A stretch of DNA of 64,000 bases from Litoditis marina (taxonomy: Eukaryota > Nematoda > Chromadorea > Rhabditida > Rhabditidae). Of this stretch, positions 12,659-28,985 are shown piece by piece. The notes below the pieces were generated by a model. The model searched no databases. It was not told the DNA's origin and worked only from the letters and a program-made list of their open reading frames with translations. Each line of letters opens with the position of its first letter. Positions within the stretch are counted from its first letter, which is position 1. The DNA is taken from the NCBI GenBank assembly GCA_964036275.1, contig OZ038438.1:11603321-11667320 (forward strand), in the 5' to 3' direction. A program made the position numbers and the translations under genes.

Positions 12659-15600
12659 CTGTTGTGTGGTATGTGGGCGTCTCACAGCTAGGGGAGACCT
12701 CATATTGCGTTCGTGGATAGGAATTCACTTCAGTTGCTTGGCAGCTAAAACCAACACATTTTGAACAGTGGAATTTCACAAACAATGATACAGTAAATTA
12801 TAACATCATATTTCATGAATGAGATGGAGGAGTTGAAATCGTTTTTCAAAATTGAATTGAATATCATGATATATTTCTAAAATGGTTGAGAAAAATAATT
12901 CAAAATACCGTGTGAGGTATGGAGATCCGAAAATATTAATAAGGTTTATTTTTTCAAAAATATTTTCTCGCCCGGTACTGTGAATGTCGTTTATTTTCTC
13001 ACTTCACATTAATTTAGGCCAAACAACCTTCATGCCATGCCGCAAAACAGGTTTTTATGATAGTATTTTCAAAAAAATGCAAAAACACTGGTTGTCTTTA
13101 TGTGAGACAAAGGCCTACAGTAGAGTTCGATCGAGGATAACAGATTCATAAATTGCCGAATAACGGGTAGAGCGTCAGTGGAAACCAAAGAACGAACAAA
13201 GTTCTGCTTGAAGAAGTTTCAAGTTTCTAACCCGATTAGAGAGTGCCCCATTCACAAGGTTACCTAATGGCGGTAAAGTTACAGAACATTCCAGATTTTC
13301 GTTCTCGTCATGAAACCAGGCCAACACAACTAGTGTACGGCTTTTAATCTGTGTTTTATAATAAGCGAAACAAGAGAATACGGTCAAATTACTATGTTCG
13401 TCAACATATTTCGCACTTTGGCAGGAAATACCGAACAAAATACAGTCCAAATATCCACTCACGTTTGATCTGAATGATACCGGAATTTCTAGTTGCACTT
13501 TACGTGCCTATCACTATTTTGTCGTTGACGTTTTTATAAACAAACTTTTTAATGGAGTGTATTTGGGAACTACATACAAGTTGAAAACTATAAGTGATAA
13601 ATCTAAACCTGACTTGGATGATTCATGCATAGTCGTCATATATTGGTTCTAACAATGGTATTTATAATCTTTTTATTCCATTTCTGCGCTGATTGTACGT
13701 TTTGCATAATGAAATTGTATTGAGAATACGAGAAAAAAAATCGTAAACAGATAATCAGTAAGCAGATAGGAATAGGATTTTATATTGAAACTATAAGAAA
13801 CCCAGAGGTGTTAATGACTCATAGCACGTAATTCTTCTAAATAATTTTTACTAATCCGTTGTTTTTCTGATGCTCATGTGAAAGAAAAGCGTAAGGTCGA
13901 AATCTCCACGAGAATGACGTTTTATCAAAATGCTCATACTTCCTAGACAGATTGGGACAGTAAATTGTAAACAACACGTTCATTGCCTGCCGATCAATAT
14001 GAATTTTGAATGAATTGTGCGTCAACAAAATCTGCTCAATAGCTCGCTCAATGATTCACGTCTACCTGGGATTTTGCAACTAAACAGATAAGCGCTGGCG
14101 GGAAATAATTTGCAGCCTTCGGGTCGAGCACTATTCGAGGCAGGCAATCGACTTGCGGGCAAAAACCCCACGCATTGTTGCAGGGAAACATACACAGGCA
14201 CGCCTTAGCCGGAAAGAATTTACGTGGCCTTCACAGACAGACGTTCTCAAGCATAACATTACATTAGTATTTGGTGCTCTTTCGAAAATGCTGTGAGAAC
14301 AAACATTTCTTCCCGAACGCGGAAATCGAAAAGCACTAAAAACGACCAAAGAAGCTGGGCTAGGCGGACAATGGTGAACGAAACAGTTGCTGGAGAGAAA
14401 AAAGCACAAATGTGTGGAAAACGGCATGGGGGAATATTGATCGTCGCACATGAGTCTGCATTTAGGTTTTGCTAATTTTTATATTAGTATAGTAAAATGT
14501 TCTTTTCTGGATGATTTCGTTTGTGAACGGATGGCCTAGGGAGCGAACTTGATGAATTAAATCTATCCAACTAGCATTACAGAAACCTAACCACGGAATA
14601 AACAGCAGGACGAGCCATTTTATTCATGGGATGAAAGTTGTTGTGGAGGGGAGAGAGAGCGAGAGCTGGCCAGTGAGAACCCATTAAGCAGGCCTATTTT
14701 ATATTGGTTGAGCTTGTCTTTGATGCATAGGTTCCAGATAAAAGTTTAAAATTATTTCGAAATCCGGTAATTGTCTAATTTTTTTCTATATCGGCCGAAA
14801 ACCCGTGCACGGCGGTTGTGGTTGCATTTCAGTGTCTCAAACAATGAGTAATAGTTACTTACGAACAATTTATTGCTGACTAGTAGTTTTCGAGGTATGG
14901 AAACAGCATATTTACTTGCTGTTCTTGCAGGAAAGTTAGATAGTGTGGTTGCTAGCAAGGGCAAATCGATAGATGAGCAAAGCGGTACACTGTCTGGACA
15001 TCCATTCCTATTCAAAATTCGCGCCAAATACACGTTCTATCTCTTCTTGAACCAACCCTCTTTTCGACGGGCAACATACAAACCACACAACAGGCTGACT
15101 GGCAATAATGTCAATAAGCCGTCTGTGACTATAAAGGGGTAGCCCGGTCACATAAAAACTCATGCGGCCATTTCCTAGATATTAGGTCTTGAAAGAAGTA
15201 AACGCTTGTTGGTATTTAGTTGTCAATAGATGGCGAAGATTATTCTCTCAGAAAGTTTGTCGAGAAAATTGATTTTGTTGCCAAAATATGATGTGATTTA
15301 ATAACACTTATTCAGTTTGGGATATTGAGACGTTCGGTTTCTGTCGGTAAAAGTTGAGAGATGTGAAATGGCTGGCATTGTTACTGAATTTGCAGTGAAC
15401 GCGGGAAGAGCGAGAAAACGAGTTGCATGGCCTTGGATACCCGAGTAAGCACATATGCCATGATTGTGTTTCGAACAAAAATAATCAGTCAATCGAACTT
15501 TTCGAAAATCATGCCATGTATCCGGTTAGAAAGAAGCTGACAGTCCTACAAACATACAGTGGCAAAATTGGTTACGAAAGCTAATCCTATCCTTTCTACA

Positions 15601-18417
15601 CGGCCACACCGTTTTTCACGATTGTTTGTAATCAGTATTTTTAACGTTAGACAGACTCTATCGAAACAATTGGTTAGTATGTATTGCAGTCAACAGGTAT
15701 GTTTGAACGGTTAGTTTATATTTCAGCGAAAGGATGTTCGAATGTTAGTTCACTGCAATATTATCGATTATGTACTTATAATGCTAACCTTGTTTTGTGA
15801 TGTCAGTTTGGGTGTCAACGGGGAGTTATGCACAATAAAATGAAAGTTTTTGCTGTTAATTGACCTTTGAAGCGTTATATAAATGGAAATGGGAGAGAAA
15901 GGCCCATAAAGGTGCCGCTGCGCACGTTAATCTAACAGATTAATAGCCTAAGATACAACTAATGACAGTTTTTGTCATCTCTGAGACATCATTCATTACT
16001 CTCCAACCAAGACTTCGAAAATGATTAAAGAAAGGAAGAACATGTGGCCACAGCGCAATGTTAATTTAATATTTCACAGTTGGAAAAAAAAAACTGTATC
16101 GACGGCAGGCAGGGGGTGTAAATTACAGAAGATCTCGAAAAAGATTTTTGCAGAAGAGGGGGAAACTTTGCAGATGATGTAGTTAGTTAAGAATCACTAC
16201 GATCTATGTTTCTTTCTCCACATATTATTCTTATTATGACTATAGAAAGTGTGATAATCATTTGAAATAAATACATGACTATGAAAACCAGGGAATCAAG
16301 GTGAGCTTTGTCCGTTCTGTCGTGATGTAGTGAGAATCACTGCGTTGCGGACGTGATTTCATAACACATCTTCTAACACATATGGTAACTAGATGTGAAA
16401 AGAAAATACAACCAAACCACTTTTTCAAATACTCTCCCAAATTAGTTTTGTTTAGTAAGATCCACTTGTAATCTACCATCTACTTGTAATTGCATTTGAT
16501 TATTATACTTTCTATTACAATGTGAATGAAAGTGAGCTGAGGCAGCGTTCAAAAAACAAAAAGCGTAGTAACATCATTTGCAAACTATTGCAAATGATTG
16601 CCGTATTCTGCAAGCCATTACCAATTGTCTGCAAATATAACGTTTTTGCACACGTTCAAACGTGATGTTAAGCACAATATCACGACTTGCCGGCATGAAT
16701 TGGCTAATTCGCTCTATTACACTCTGCTCGTCTAGAATTACGTACAGCGTACAGAGAAACTACAAGACTTGAAGTCTGCAGACATTTTTCACGCAAACGG
16801 AGGTGTAGAAAAGATTTTGAAGATCAATGTGCTACCATTCAAGTTGTTACTTACAAGATTTGGTATGTGGAGAACCATGAAACGCAGGCGAACTTTTTTG
16901 CATGGAGATATATTTTAGAATCTTCAAAATGATCATTAACTTCACTAAGAACCTCAGTACCCTACCAGTTTTATCGAAAAGATCAAAAAGTACAAATTGA
17001 AATGAAAATGAATGGCAACTTTACGTCCTTCACTGAGCAATGCTAATGGGCTTATCATGTACGCATTTGATGTTGTTTGCCTTTCGCAACGTTTATCAGT
17101 GTGAAAGTTGAGACCGTGGCGCCCGGAAAAGTCTAATTGCACAGTGACGTTTTACACAATAATTTAGCAGGGTATGTTGGTTGCACATTAATTTAAGGGA
17201 AAGTTTACGCGAGTAGGTATAATTCAATTCGTTTTATAGGAAGAAGGAGGTTTCTCCAACGATTTCTAGAACAACATCCTAAGTTGGATTTGCGTATCTC
17301 ATTTTATATTTGTATTGCAAAACACGTCGTTGTATGACACAGTCTGGGTGAACATCAAAGAACGAACACATGCTCCACATGCTCCACATGATCCATCATT
17401 TGATCATTTCATTTACGAATATCATGCATAACAGAAAAACGATGTTTCATATTAATGATGATAATGGTTACAGAGACAGTTAGTGTTTTCCGGATATAGG
17501 GTCTTTTCTCGATCTGGCTTGGTGAATTATTTTAAAAATTACTAAGCTGCTTTTCAATAAAATTGTTCACAGATTTGATTGCACACGACGTTCTAGGTGC
17601 AGCCAACAATAAATTTCTTTATTATCATCACTGACAGAAAATGTTTTTACATTTACGCGCTGAGCTCAACGTTGATGCGACACATGTTGCTGAGTGAATG
17701 TGCATGTCGACTACGTAACAAACGATCGGTTCAGTGTGTATTGATTATCGTAACGGGAACATAAGAAGGGAAAAATAGATTTCATCCTGATTTTCTTCCA
17801 CAATATCCAATGGATGAAAATGCCGGTTTAGAGTCGAATGATCCCAACCGCAAGAATAACAAAGTGCCTGCACTGCGCCGAGTAACAATAAAAACTAGAT
17901 CGGCAAATAGGGGGTTTACGCGCCAAATAGCAAACGAACGTTGGTTTAGCGACTAATCCGAGTAATTCAAAAATTTCCCTTCAAATGTATGACTTATACC
18001 TGTAGCCGTAGAAATACATTTGATTGTCTATGACTTGAAAGAAACATAGTTTTTTGAGCTGTACTTTTGAAGGCAATCATAATATAAATTTAGATATGTC
18101 TAACAAATTGTGGGGTCGTTTGAGAGGATTCGCAATGTTTCTGTTATTAATAGTTGGCTGATTTCCTCTACTAATTCTTGAAAAAATGAGAAATTTCTCT
18201 CACTGAACATTTCGTGAAAACACATAGGAGAAGAAAACAGTGTATCGCGTGACAAAGTGAACAAAGGAATACTTTTTCGCGATTCCAAATTGAGGATTGG
18301 ACTTCAAAAGAGAGTTCATGTTTAGAGACTATCAACTATCTATTTAATTGATTGTTATAATGTTTCAGTATTGTCAATACAATATCCAGAAATCCGAAAA
18401 CGAAATACTGCCTCGAA
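12659..18417. other. No recognisable gene
   Basis: About 5.8 kb of AT-rich DNA. The longest open frame is 107 codons (13175-13498, minus); it matches nothing I recognise, has no flanking splice logic and no signal peptide. Frames around 14131-14475 and 14752-15142 overlap on both strands and look like chance frames in a slightly GC-richer patch. Confidence 0.5.
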
Positions 18418-18607
18418 CTCTAAAGTTAAAAACCAAGTTGTTTACCAAGGTTCGCCCCACCAAATTGGTCACTAGTTGATATCAAGTTGTGAAAGCAAAA
18501 ATTGGTGCACAATTGTGTACCGACTTCTCGGTAAAAAGTCTGATTCTTGATTTACAATTTGGGTTTTCGACGAACCTTGGTAAACAACTCGGTTTTTAAC
18601 TTCAGAG
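18418..18607. mobile_element. MITE-like element with 37-bp inverted termini
   Basis: The left arm 18418-18454 and the right arm 18571-18607 are reverse complements over 37 bp with two mismatches (core gttgtttaccaaggttcg). The 116-bp interior has no open frame of note. The arrangement is typical of a small non-autonomous DNA transposon, though a transcribed hairpin is possible. I cannot identify a clear target-site duplication. Confidence 0.65.
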
Positions 18608-19654
18608 AATGCCAAACTACTTTCTCAACGAAAGACAGAAAAACATGACTAGTTACTAGGGAACAGCAGCTGTGTTTTCTGCTTTTCTAGCCGTTTGCTA
18701 CCTTCTCATGAATAAGCATAGTGGTAAAGAATTATAACAACACAAATGCATTACAATCATTTACTTTCTACTGATGAAACACTGAAAAGCATGAAGTCTG
18801 TTTTTGTTTGAGTCGATAGATTGATTCTCAATGAGCACGAGTGGTGGGTGAGTGAATAAAATGTAGGTTATTAAAATGGTAACCAGCGTGATAAATATTA
18901 TTTTTGATTTTATCGTAGAATCTCGTGCGAATGTATGTAAGGTGTAGTTTGATTCGGAGTAAGCCACTCACCAAGTCTACGCGTCCGGGGGGAGAGTAAC
19001 AGCGGCCGGGGGAAGATATGAGGCAATTTGTGGGCGGCTGCAACGAGTGCCTATCATACCCACCATGATACACTCGAACATCTTATTTGATCAAAAACTG
19101 GTTTCTACACAAAAATGAGAAAGATTAATCGAACACTATTTTTGTCATTCCGATTATCACGCCTCGAAACGTTCTTTAACGAGCAAACGCACTGGTGTGG
19201 AGGATTTGTAGATAATACAAACTGAGAGTAGTGTGTTTATGTACAGTCGGCGGACGAAACAATTTCGAAACTTCGTTGAATTAACATCTTATTGTGACCG
19301 TGAACTTTACCATAATACCACCAAATAATGCCACATAATACCACAAAAGTTATCTTTTCCTTCAAAAAAAAGAGCAAAATGTAGACAGACAGTAAGATCG
19401 AGAAAAATTCCAGCCCCCACTTTGCTTCTAGTAATTTTACACCGGGTAATCTCTTTCATCATCCCAATATCACGCATTTACGCCAACAAACGTCTTTTTG
19501 TCTTGTGATCGGCGCTGTTACAATGTTTACACGGTAAATCAAACAATTCACGTATCAGTCGGAGTTTATCAGAGAATCAGGCAGGTATTTGCTTTTTGCA
19601 ACAATTCTTGCCATGTTTTCGTGGTTCTTTTGGAGATTAGTTAACACCACCAAA

Positions 19655-19660
19655 TTTATT
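19655..19660 (-). terminator. Polyadenylation signal of the neuropeptide gene
   Basis: AATAAA on the minus strand, starting 9 nt after the TGA stop. Its position supports the 3' end of the two-exon model and implies a very short 3' UTR. Confidence 0.6.
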
Positions 19661-19668
19661 CAATCAGT

Positions 19669-20164
19669 TCACAACAGCTCGGAACGTATCATGAACAGTC
19701 GATGGTTAGACGGACTTCTTTTTCGATATCGCAACACTCTGTACACAGGAGGTTCATCGAAACTGTCTACTGGGCTAGATGACCTTTTGCCGAAGCGCAT
19801 ACCTGAAATCAGAACACAAATGTGAAACCCAAACAGACAGTTTTCAGAAAAGTTTATAGTTCAATTTTCGTAGTCGCATAGTGTGTTTGGGAATAGGGTT
19901 CGATACTATTTTCGGAGACATGATAATTAGAATGTCTAATAAATGAAAGTTCACATGTTACCCTAAAAGCTGACACGGTACCGCATGAGTGAGGGTGGGT
20001 GCGAAACCGAATGGGAACGCCTGCTTACCTTGGTGACAACCGATACAGTCACAACATAACATAGTCATTCGGGGTCCGCACACTTTGGCGCACTGTGCCT
20101 CACGATTATCCATACAACTAGCAAGCAAAAGAGACGAAATAAAGAGCCATAGAATGTGCATCAT
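19669..20164 (-). CDS. Secreted Cys-rich, RF-amide-type neuropeptide precursor
   Basis: Two exons, 20029-20164 and 19669-19802, joined in phase 1 by a GT-AG intron (gtaagc ... tttcag), give 89 residues. Residues 1-16 are a hydrophobic signal peptide starting MMHILWLF, cleaved near ASC or just after. A six-cysteine segment follows with spacing C-x3-C-x7-C-C-x-C-x2-C, then directly HQGMRFGKR: Gly donates the C-terminal amide and Lys-Arg is a prohormone convertase site. The splice junction falls inside this Gly codon. A spacer of 19 residues ends in a second dibasic site (YRKR), followed by a 14-residue tail and TGA. An acceptor (cttgcag) lies about 20 nt upstream of the ATG, so an untranslated 5' exon is likely. 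The core spacing resembles the insect peptide trissin (C-x3-C-x7-CC), but an amidated RF end is not known to me in trissin. The second Met (20161) could also start translation. Confidence 0.75.
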
Positions 20165-20183
20165 GGATCGAAGCAGGGTTACC

Positions 20184-21081
20184 TGCAAGATGTTGACTAC
20201 CACGAAGAGAAAGAACACAGAAGCATCTTCGGGAATAGAAATTATAAATGCAAAAATAAAGTGAAACGTACTATCTAAAGATGTTCTGATGAATTGATTA
20301 ATTACGGCTATGAAGTAGTGGAAAAATAAGAATGAGGAAATGAAAAACAGTTTATAAAAAAATCGAAATAGATAACAGAGTTACCGACTAAGGTATTCAG
20401 TAAAGGATGATGAAGGCTAGTGATTATATGCAGTAATACCATCATCTTTACATGCCTTCTCTAGTTTCGTACTGACAAAATAGTTGGATATAGTTCTTCT
20501 CATTCCTACGTAGATTTTTGCGTTAAAACTCTAAACTTCTATGTTCTATAAATTTTCAACATGCTGATAAAACATCTTTTCAATAACTTGCAATCGAGAA
20601 CTTTCTCTGCGTAGGCAGGCGATGTTTTCACTAGAAAGCACAGTCATGACAAAGCTGAAACGGCATATTGTAGTAGCCCACTTGAGAAACAGATAAGCCA
20701 TAGGAGACTTCGATCAGCCAAGTGTAATTGAGAAAAGCCGTATTTCAGTAATGCGTTGGTGGAGGTCTGATATTTTATGAAATGGTAGCACGACAGGTGA
20801 TACTTCAACAAATTGAATGACGTTACCACCAAGTTGTTCAATAACGATTACGAAAGTGAGAGTAAGAAAAGAATCACGATATAAAATATTTTCCTCCGAA
20901 CAACAACTCCTTTTTGATCCTTGGTAGACTTGCTGATGTTGTCAATTTATAGTGCTATATTGTCATTTCTGCTTCCCTCTGGCTGATAGACCTGAAATGA
21001 TACTTTAGCGAAAAAGTACATTCATAATGAATAACAAAAAGCTCATTCTCGGTCATTTGCCATCGCATTCCGAATTTATTA
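20184..21081. other. No recognisable gene
   Basis: AT-rich spacer upstream of the neuropeptide exon. It presumably contains the 5' UTR exon and promoter of that gene, but I could not place them. Confidence 0.4.
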
Positions 21082-21205
21082 TTAAAGTAGGACGATTATG
21101 TGGACCAATCCCGTGTCAACGGTCTTTCAAACTGCAATTGAAAAATGTATTGCAGTTTAAAGGACTGAAGCGTTGCGATTGGACCACATAATCGTCCTTC
21201 TTTAA
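21082..21205. mobile_element. TTAA-flanked MITE, copy 1
   Basis: A 116-bp element (21086-21201) is flanked by TTAA on each side. Its termini are inverted repeats: AGTAGGACGATTATGTGGAC at the left and, read inward from the right, AGAAGGACGATTATGTGGTC. A second copy of the same family lies at 33140-33260 and shares the interior motif gtattgcagttt. TTAA duplication is the hallmark of piggyBac-type transposition; the element has no coding capacity and would depend on a transposase elsewhere. Confidence 0.85.
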
Positions 21206-22019
21206 CCGTTCAGTATAACAAATAATTTGTTACAAGTGAAGTGTTTATTCTTAGCTCTCACGAGTGCTTCGTTTATCATTTCTTCAATCAAAACGTTTCT
21301 ATGAATTGTTGGTATAGTTCATTTTTCGGTAATCCGTGCTCGGATTTATACGGTAAACTTGCGGGCATTCGTCAAGATTTTTTCTCTACTGAAACTAAAC
21401 GGATCATGCAAATGTCTAAGCCGGATACTATTAGGTCTATATGCTAAATATATACAGGGTTTACAAAACAAGAGCTAATGCTTGGTTTGATTACAATAAA
21501 AGCGTAGCTCTCTATTTTTTTCCCAAATGCATCGGGTTCAAACTACAATAACAGCCGAGCGCAATATTTTGTCATAAAGTTGGCCACTGATTACGAATGA
21601 GCTAACGTGATATGTTTCACGCAAGTTTGATGTGAAAACTATTTATGGGAGTTTTTCAATTTTTTATTTGCTTACTAATGATAGTTGATAACGGACGACA
21701 GATAAACTTATACATGATTTTCACTTTTTACGTGACTACTTCCGTAAATATCGAAGTACACATTTCAACTCAACAGAACGCAGAACATATTAAGAAATGT
21801 CATATGTTGACAGTTTCGAGAATAATGCAAGGTGAAATGAAGAAATATTTCCAGCTGCCTCAAACTACGCGTGAAGTGAAAACGATTCCGAAAATATGTG
21901 GAATGCTGTTCAAAGCGGAATTTCTGAAATTAAAGTGACGTGTCTATAGTATTTTGATTTGCTGCGAAATTCAACAGACATGTCATGGACCAATAGTAGA
22001 GTGGTCAACCAATTCCGAA

Positions 22020-22395
22020 AATCCCATTCAATTCAATTCAATTCCAATTCCAATTCCAACCAACTCTCAAAAAATCTCAGAATTTCAATTCCTGTTCTTG
22101 CTCGAAGGCGCAAAACCAATTCAATTCAATTCCAATTCTAACCAATTCTCGAAAAATCTCCGAATTTCAATTCCAATTCTTTTCCGGCGCCGAGAAACCA
22201 ATTTACTTCAGTTCAATTCCGACCAATTTCGACCAATTCTCGGAAAAATCAATTCCATTTTCAATTCTAGATGCAGTTTTCGGCTCGTAAGTTGTTATGT
22301 TACATAACACCGCCTCAATTTTCCCACGTTCAAAAAACCAACTCCGAATATTTTTTGCTGATATTCAAAAAACCAATTCAATTCAATTCAATTCC
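22020..22395. repeat. Low-complexity (AATTC)n region with ~81-bp higher period
   Basis: Many copies of caattcaattc are interspersed with a longer motif beginning accaattctc(g)aaaaatctc and continuing gaatttcaattcc, seen at about 22060, 22140 and, degraded, 22230. The open frames here are products of the simple repeat and I do not call a gene. Confidence 0.75.
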
Positions 22396-22950
22396 TTAAC
22401 CACCCTAACGAATAGAGCGTTTCAAGCAAAGCTGTACATCTTCAAACACCCAAACGAACAAATGTAAATTTGCTTTTTGTGTCTCAGAAAAATCTCTATC
22501 TACCAATTGCATTATATAGCATAAAAACTGTTTCTAATTGAAACACCACGCAGGTACACGAACTCCAAAAAACTGTATTGGCAAGACATAAACCTGTATT
22601 GGTTGCTTTCGGGACCCGTACATGTTCTTGATTCCTGCAATAAACGGCAAACAAACGAATATCAGATGTTTTGAAAAATTGTATAAAGTTGACAAATTGA
22701 GCATAAACCATTTTCCGCAGCCATGTTATTTTATTTTGTTTGAGTTTTTTCTATCTGTATTACTGTGGTTCTGTAACATAGAATTTCGAGTCTTCATGAC
22801 AAATGTACAAACATTATATACGAGAAAACACAACATTGGTTTCACAACAAACGCAGAGCTTCACTCCGCAAGATCACCCTAGTCTTAGATTATTCAAAAA
22901 CATTTAAAGCTGTTTTCATAATAAGACACGGTAGTAGGCATTTAGGCAAT

Positions 22951-23019
22951 CAAATAATTACTGTTTGGCTACACAAATAATTACTGTTTGGCTACACAAA
23001 TAATTACTGTTTGGCTACG
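22951..23019. repeat. 23-bp tandem repeat, three copies
   Basis: The unit is caaataattactgtttggct plus aca, present three times in a row with one change in the last base of the third copy. It lies about 300 bp beyond the 3' end of the PCYT2 coding sequence. Confidence 0.9.
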
Positions 23020-23317
23020 GGTTGCGGGGATGGAGCAGAGTGGCAAGCCTCAATCAGATTTTCACTCGTTATAAACAACATATTCAACATAGCGATATAA
23101 CCTGTCATTTGAATCGGCACTTTCATAACAAATGAATTATTCAGTAAAATCTACGGAAAGAGTGCCCGTTTCGTAGAACGTTTGAATTTACTAATAATCT
23201 TGAGTCAATGTTATACAGTTTGAGCATAACTATGAGCTTAATATCGAAAATACACATAAAGTTAGTAAAAATAGATTGACTGTTAGTAGATGAAGATGTC
23301 CATGCAAAATTGAATTT

Positions 23318-27701
<4,384 letters not shown>

Positions 27702-28934
27702 CACAAATCTGAATACTGTAAATGTCAATAAAACAATAATCCAAATTGAAACTGCGTTTTAACCATGAAGTGCTAGGAGCGTGAGTCGGAACCATGAACT
27801 AGAGAGAACCCTTCCGGAGCCATTGGTAAAGAACTCAAGAAATCACATTCCTCTCCGCGAAGCAGAGCGATTTTCACAAACTCAGAAAAATTGAATCAAA
27901 CCAATAAAAACGTAAATGATAAGTGAATGGTCAAAAGCTCGCAAATCAGTCAAATAGGATCATGAAAACATAAAATGATTAAACTATTCGAGAGTGGATG
28001 ACAAACAGTTTGTAATGAAACAGTGTGTGTAGAATTTTTATCAACGCGATTATTTACTGATAGACAGAAAATATCTCGAACTTCAGTCTGTGAATTCATC
28101 ACGCCACCCATAGAAATAGTCTGTTTTTGTGCTTGTCTCGCTCTGACTCAATCGAATATTCGCGCTCAGAAATGCAATAAAGTATCCACGATTTAAACAA
28201 AACAAAGAATATTATATACAAACAAGTACATTAATGAGGAAATATTACGTAGAGTGTTTTTGAACTAGAAGCGTTAAAATTCAAAATAGTAGTAGAAGTC
28301 TGAACCAAAACAGAAAGAAACTGATCAGTGCCAAACAGAGTGCAGTGAAGGATTATGGGAGGGTGTGTCGCTCAGTAACAATCAGCTGTGCAGTGTAATC
28401 ATTGAGTGAGGTCGTGCAGTTTCCTTTTGGCACAATGAACAAATAGAGTAATCACGCCTTATCGTACTGTTTCATCAGTTCCATGCTGACTTTACCTGAT
28501 ACATGTGGAGGAAAAATACCTCTATATCTGGCAGAAACTAATTAAACAGAAATTTTACAGTTGATTTTCGAAATTTGAGCGCAAAAACAAGACTTAGCGG
28601 CAGGTATTATTGTTTGAGAGGATATATTTGGGCCAGAGAGAAGGAACGTGAGCTGGAACGTGTCGAAAACATGGGGGAGGCTGAAATTGTCAGGGTAAAA
28701 TGGAATAATCAATAATTGCAGGCACCTCTGCAATAACCGCCATGGGAGAACAGAGTGATTATTGTCCTCAATGAACTTTATTGTCCATAAATGATTCGAG
28801 CAAATTATGTACATTATTTTGATTGTAATTTATAAGGGCACTAACATAAAATCCATATATATTGCCTACTTTCATTTATGGACTTTTTCTTGCAGGTAAA
28901 CGCTGTTATTTAGAAAAACATACAGAAAACTTAC
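27702..28934. other. Probable 5' intron of PCYT2; no other gene seen
   Basis: AT-rich. The 90-codon minus-strand frame at 28542-28814 has no recognisable motif. The stretch is best explained as the intron between the PCYT2 ATG exon and a 5' exon at 28935-28985. Confidence 0.45.
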
Positions 28935-28985
28935 CGTAGTGTCTCGATTGCAGTATCCTTCTCTGAGTAACTACCAACTCGAAAA
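28935..28985 (-). other. Putative upstream exon of PCYT2 (5' UTR or N-terminal extension)
   Basis: A 51-nt block lies between a good acceptor (ttatttcag) and a strong donor (gtaagt). Spliced to the acceptor just before the PCYT2 ATG it stays open and in frame with it (ending ...ETLRFV then MAEK). It may be untranslated, or part of an alternative, perhaps organelle-directed, N-terminus. Confidence 0.4.

Noticed and set aside
13175..13498. 107-codon minus-strand frame
   Set aside because: No family resemblance, no splice partners, no signal peptide; compatible with chance.
21645..21938. 97-codon plus-strand frame with signal-like N-terminus
   Set aside because: Hydrophobic start only; the rest shows no motif, processing site or splice context.
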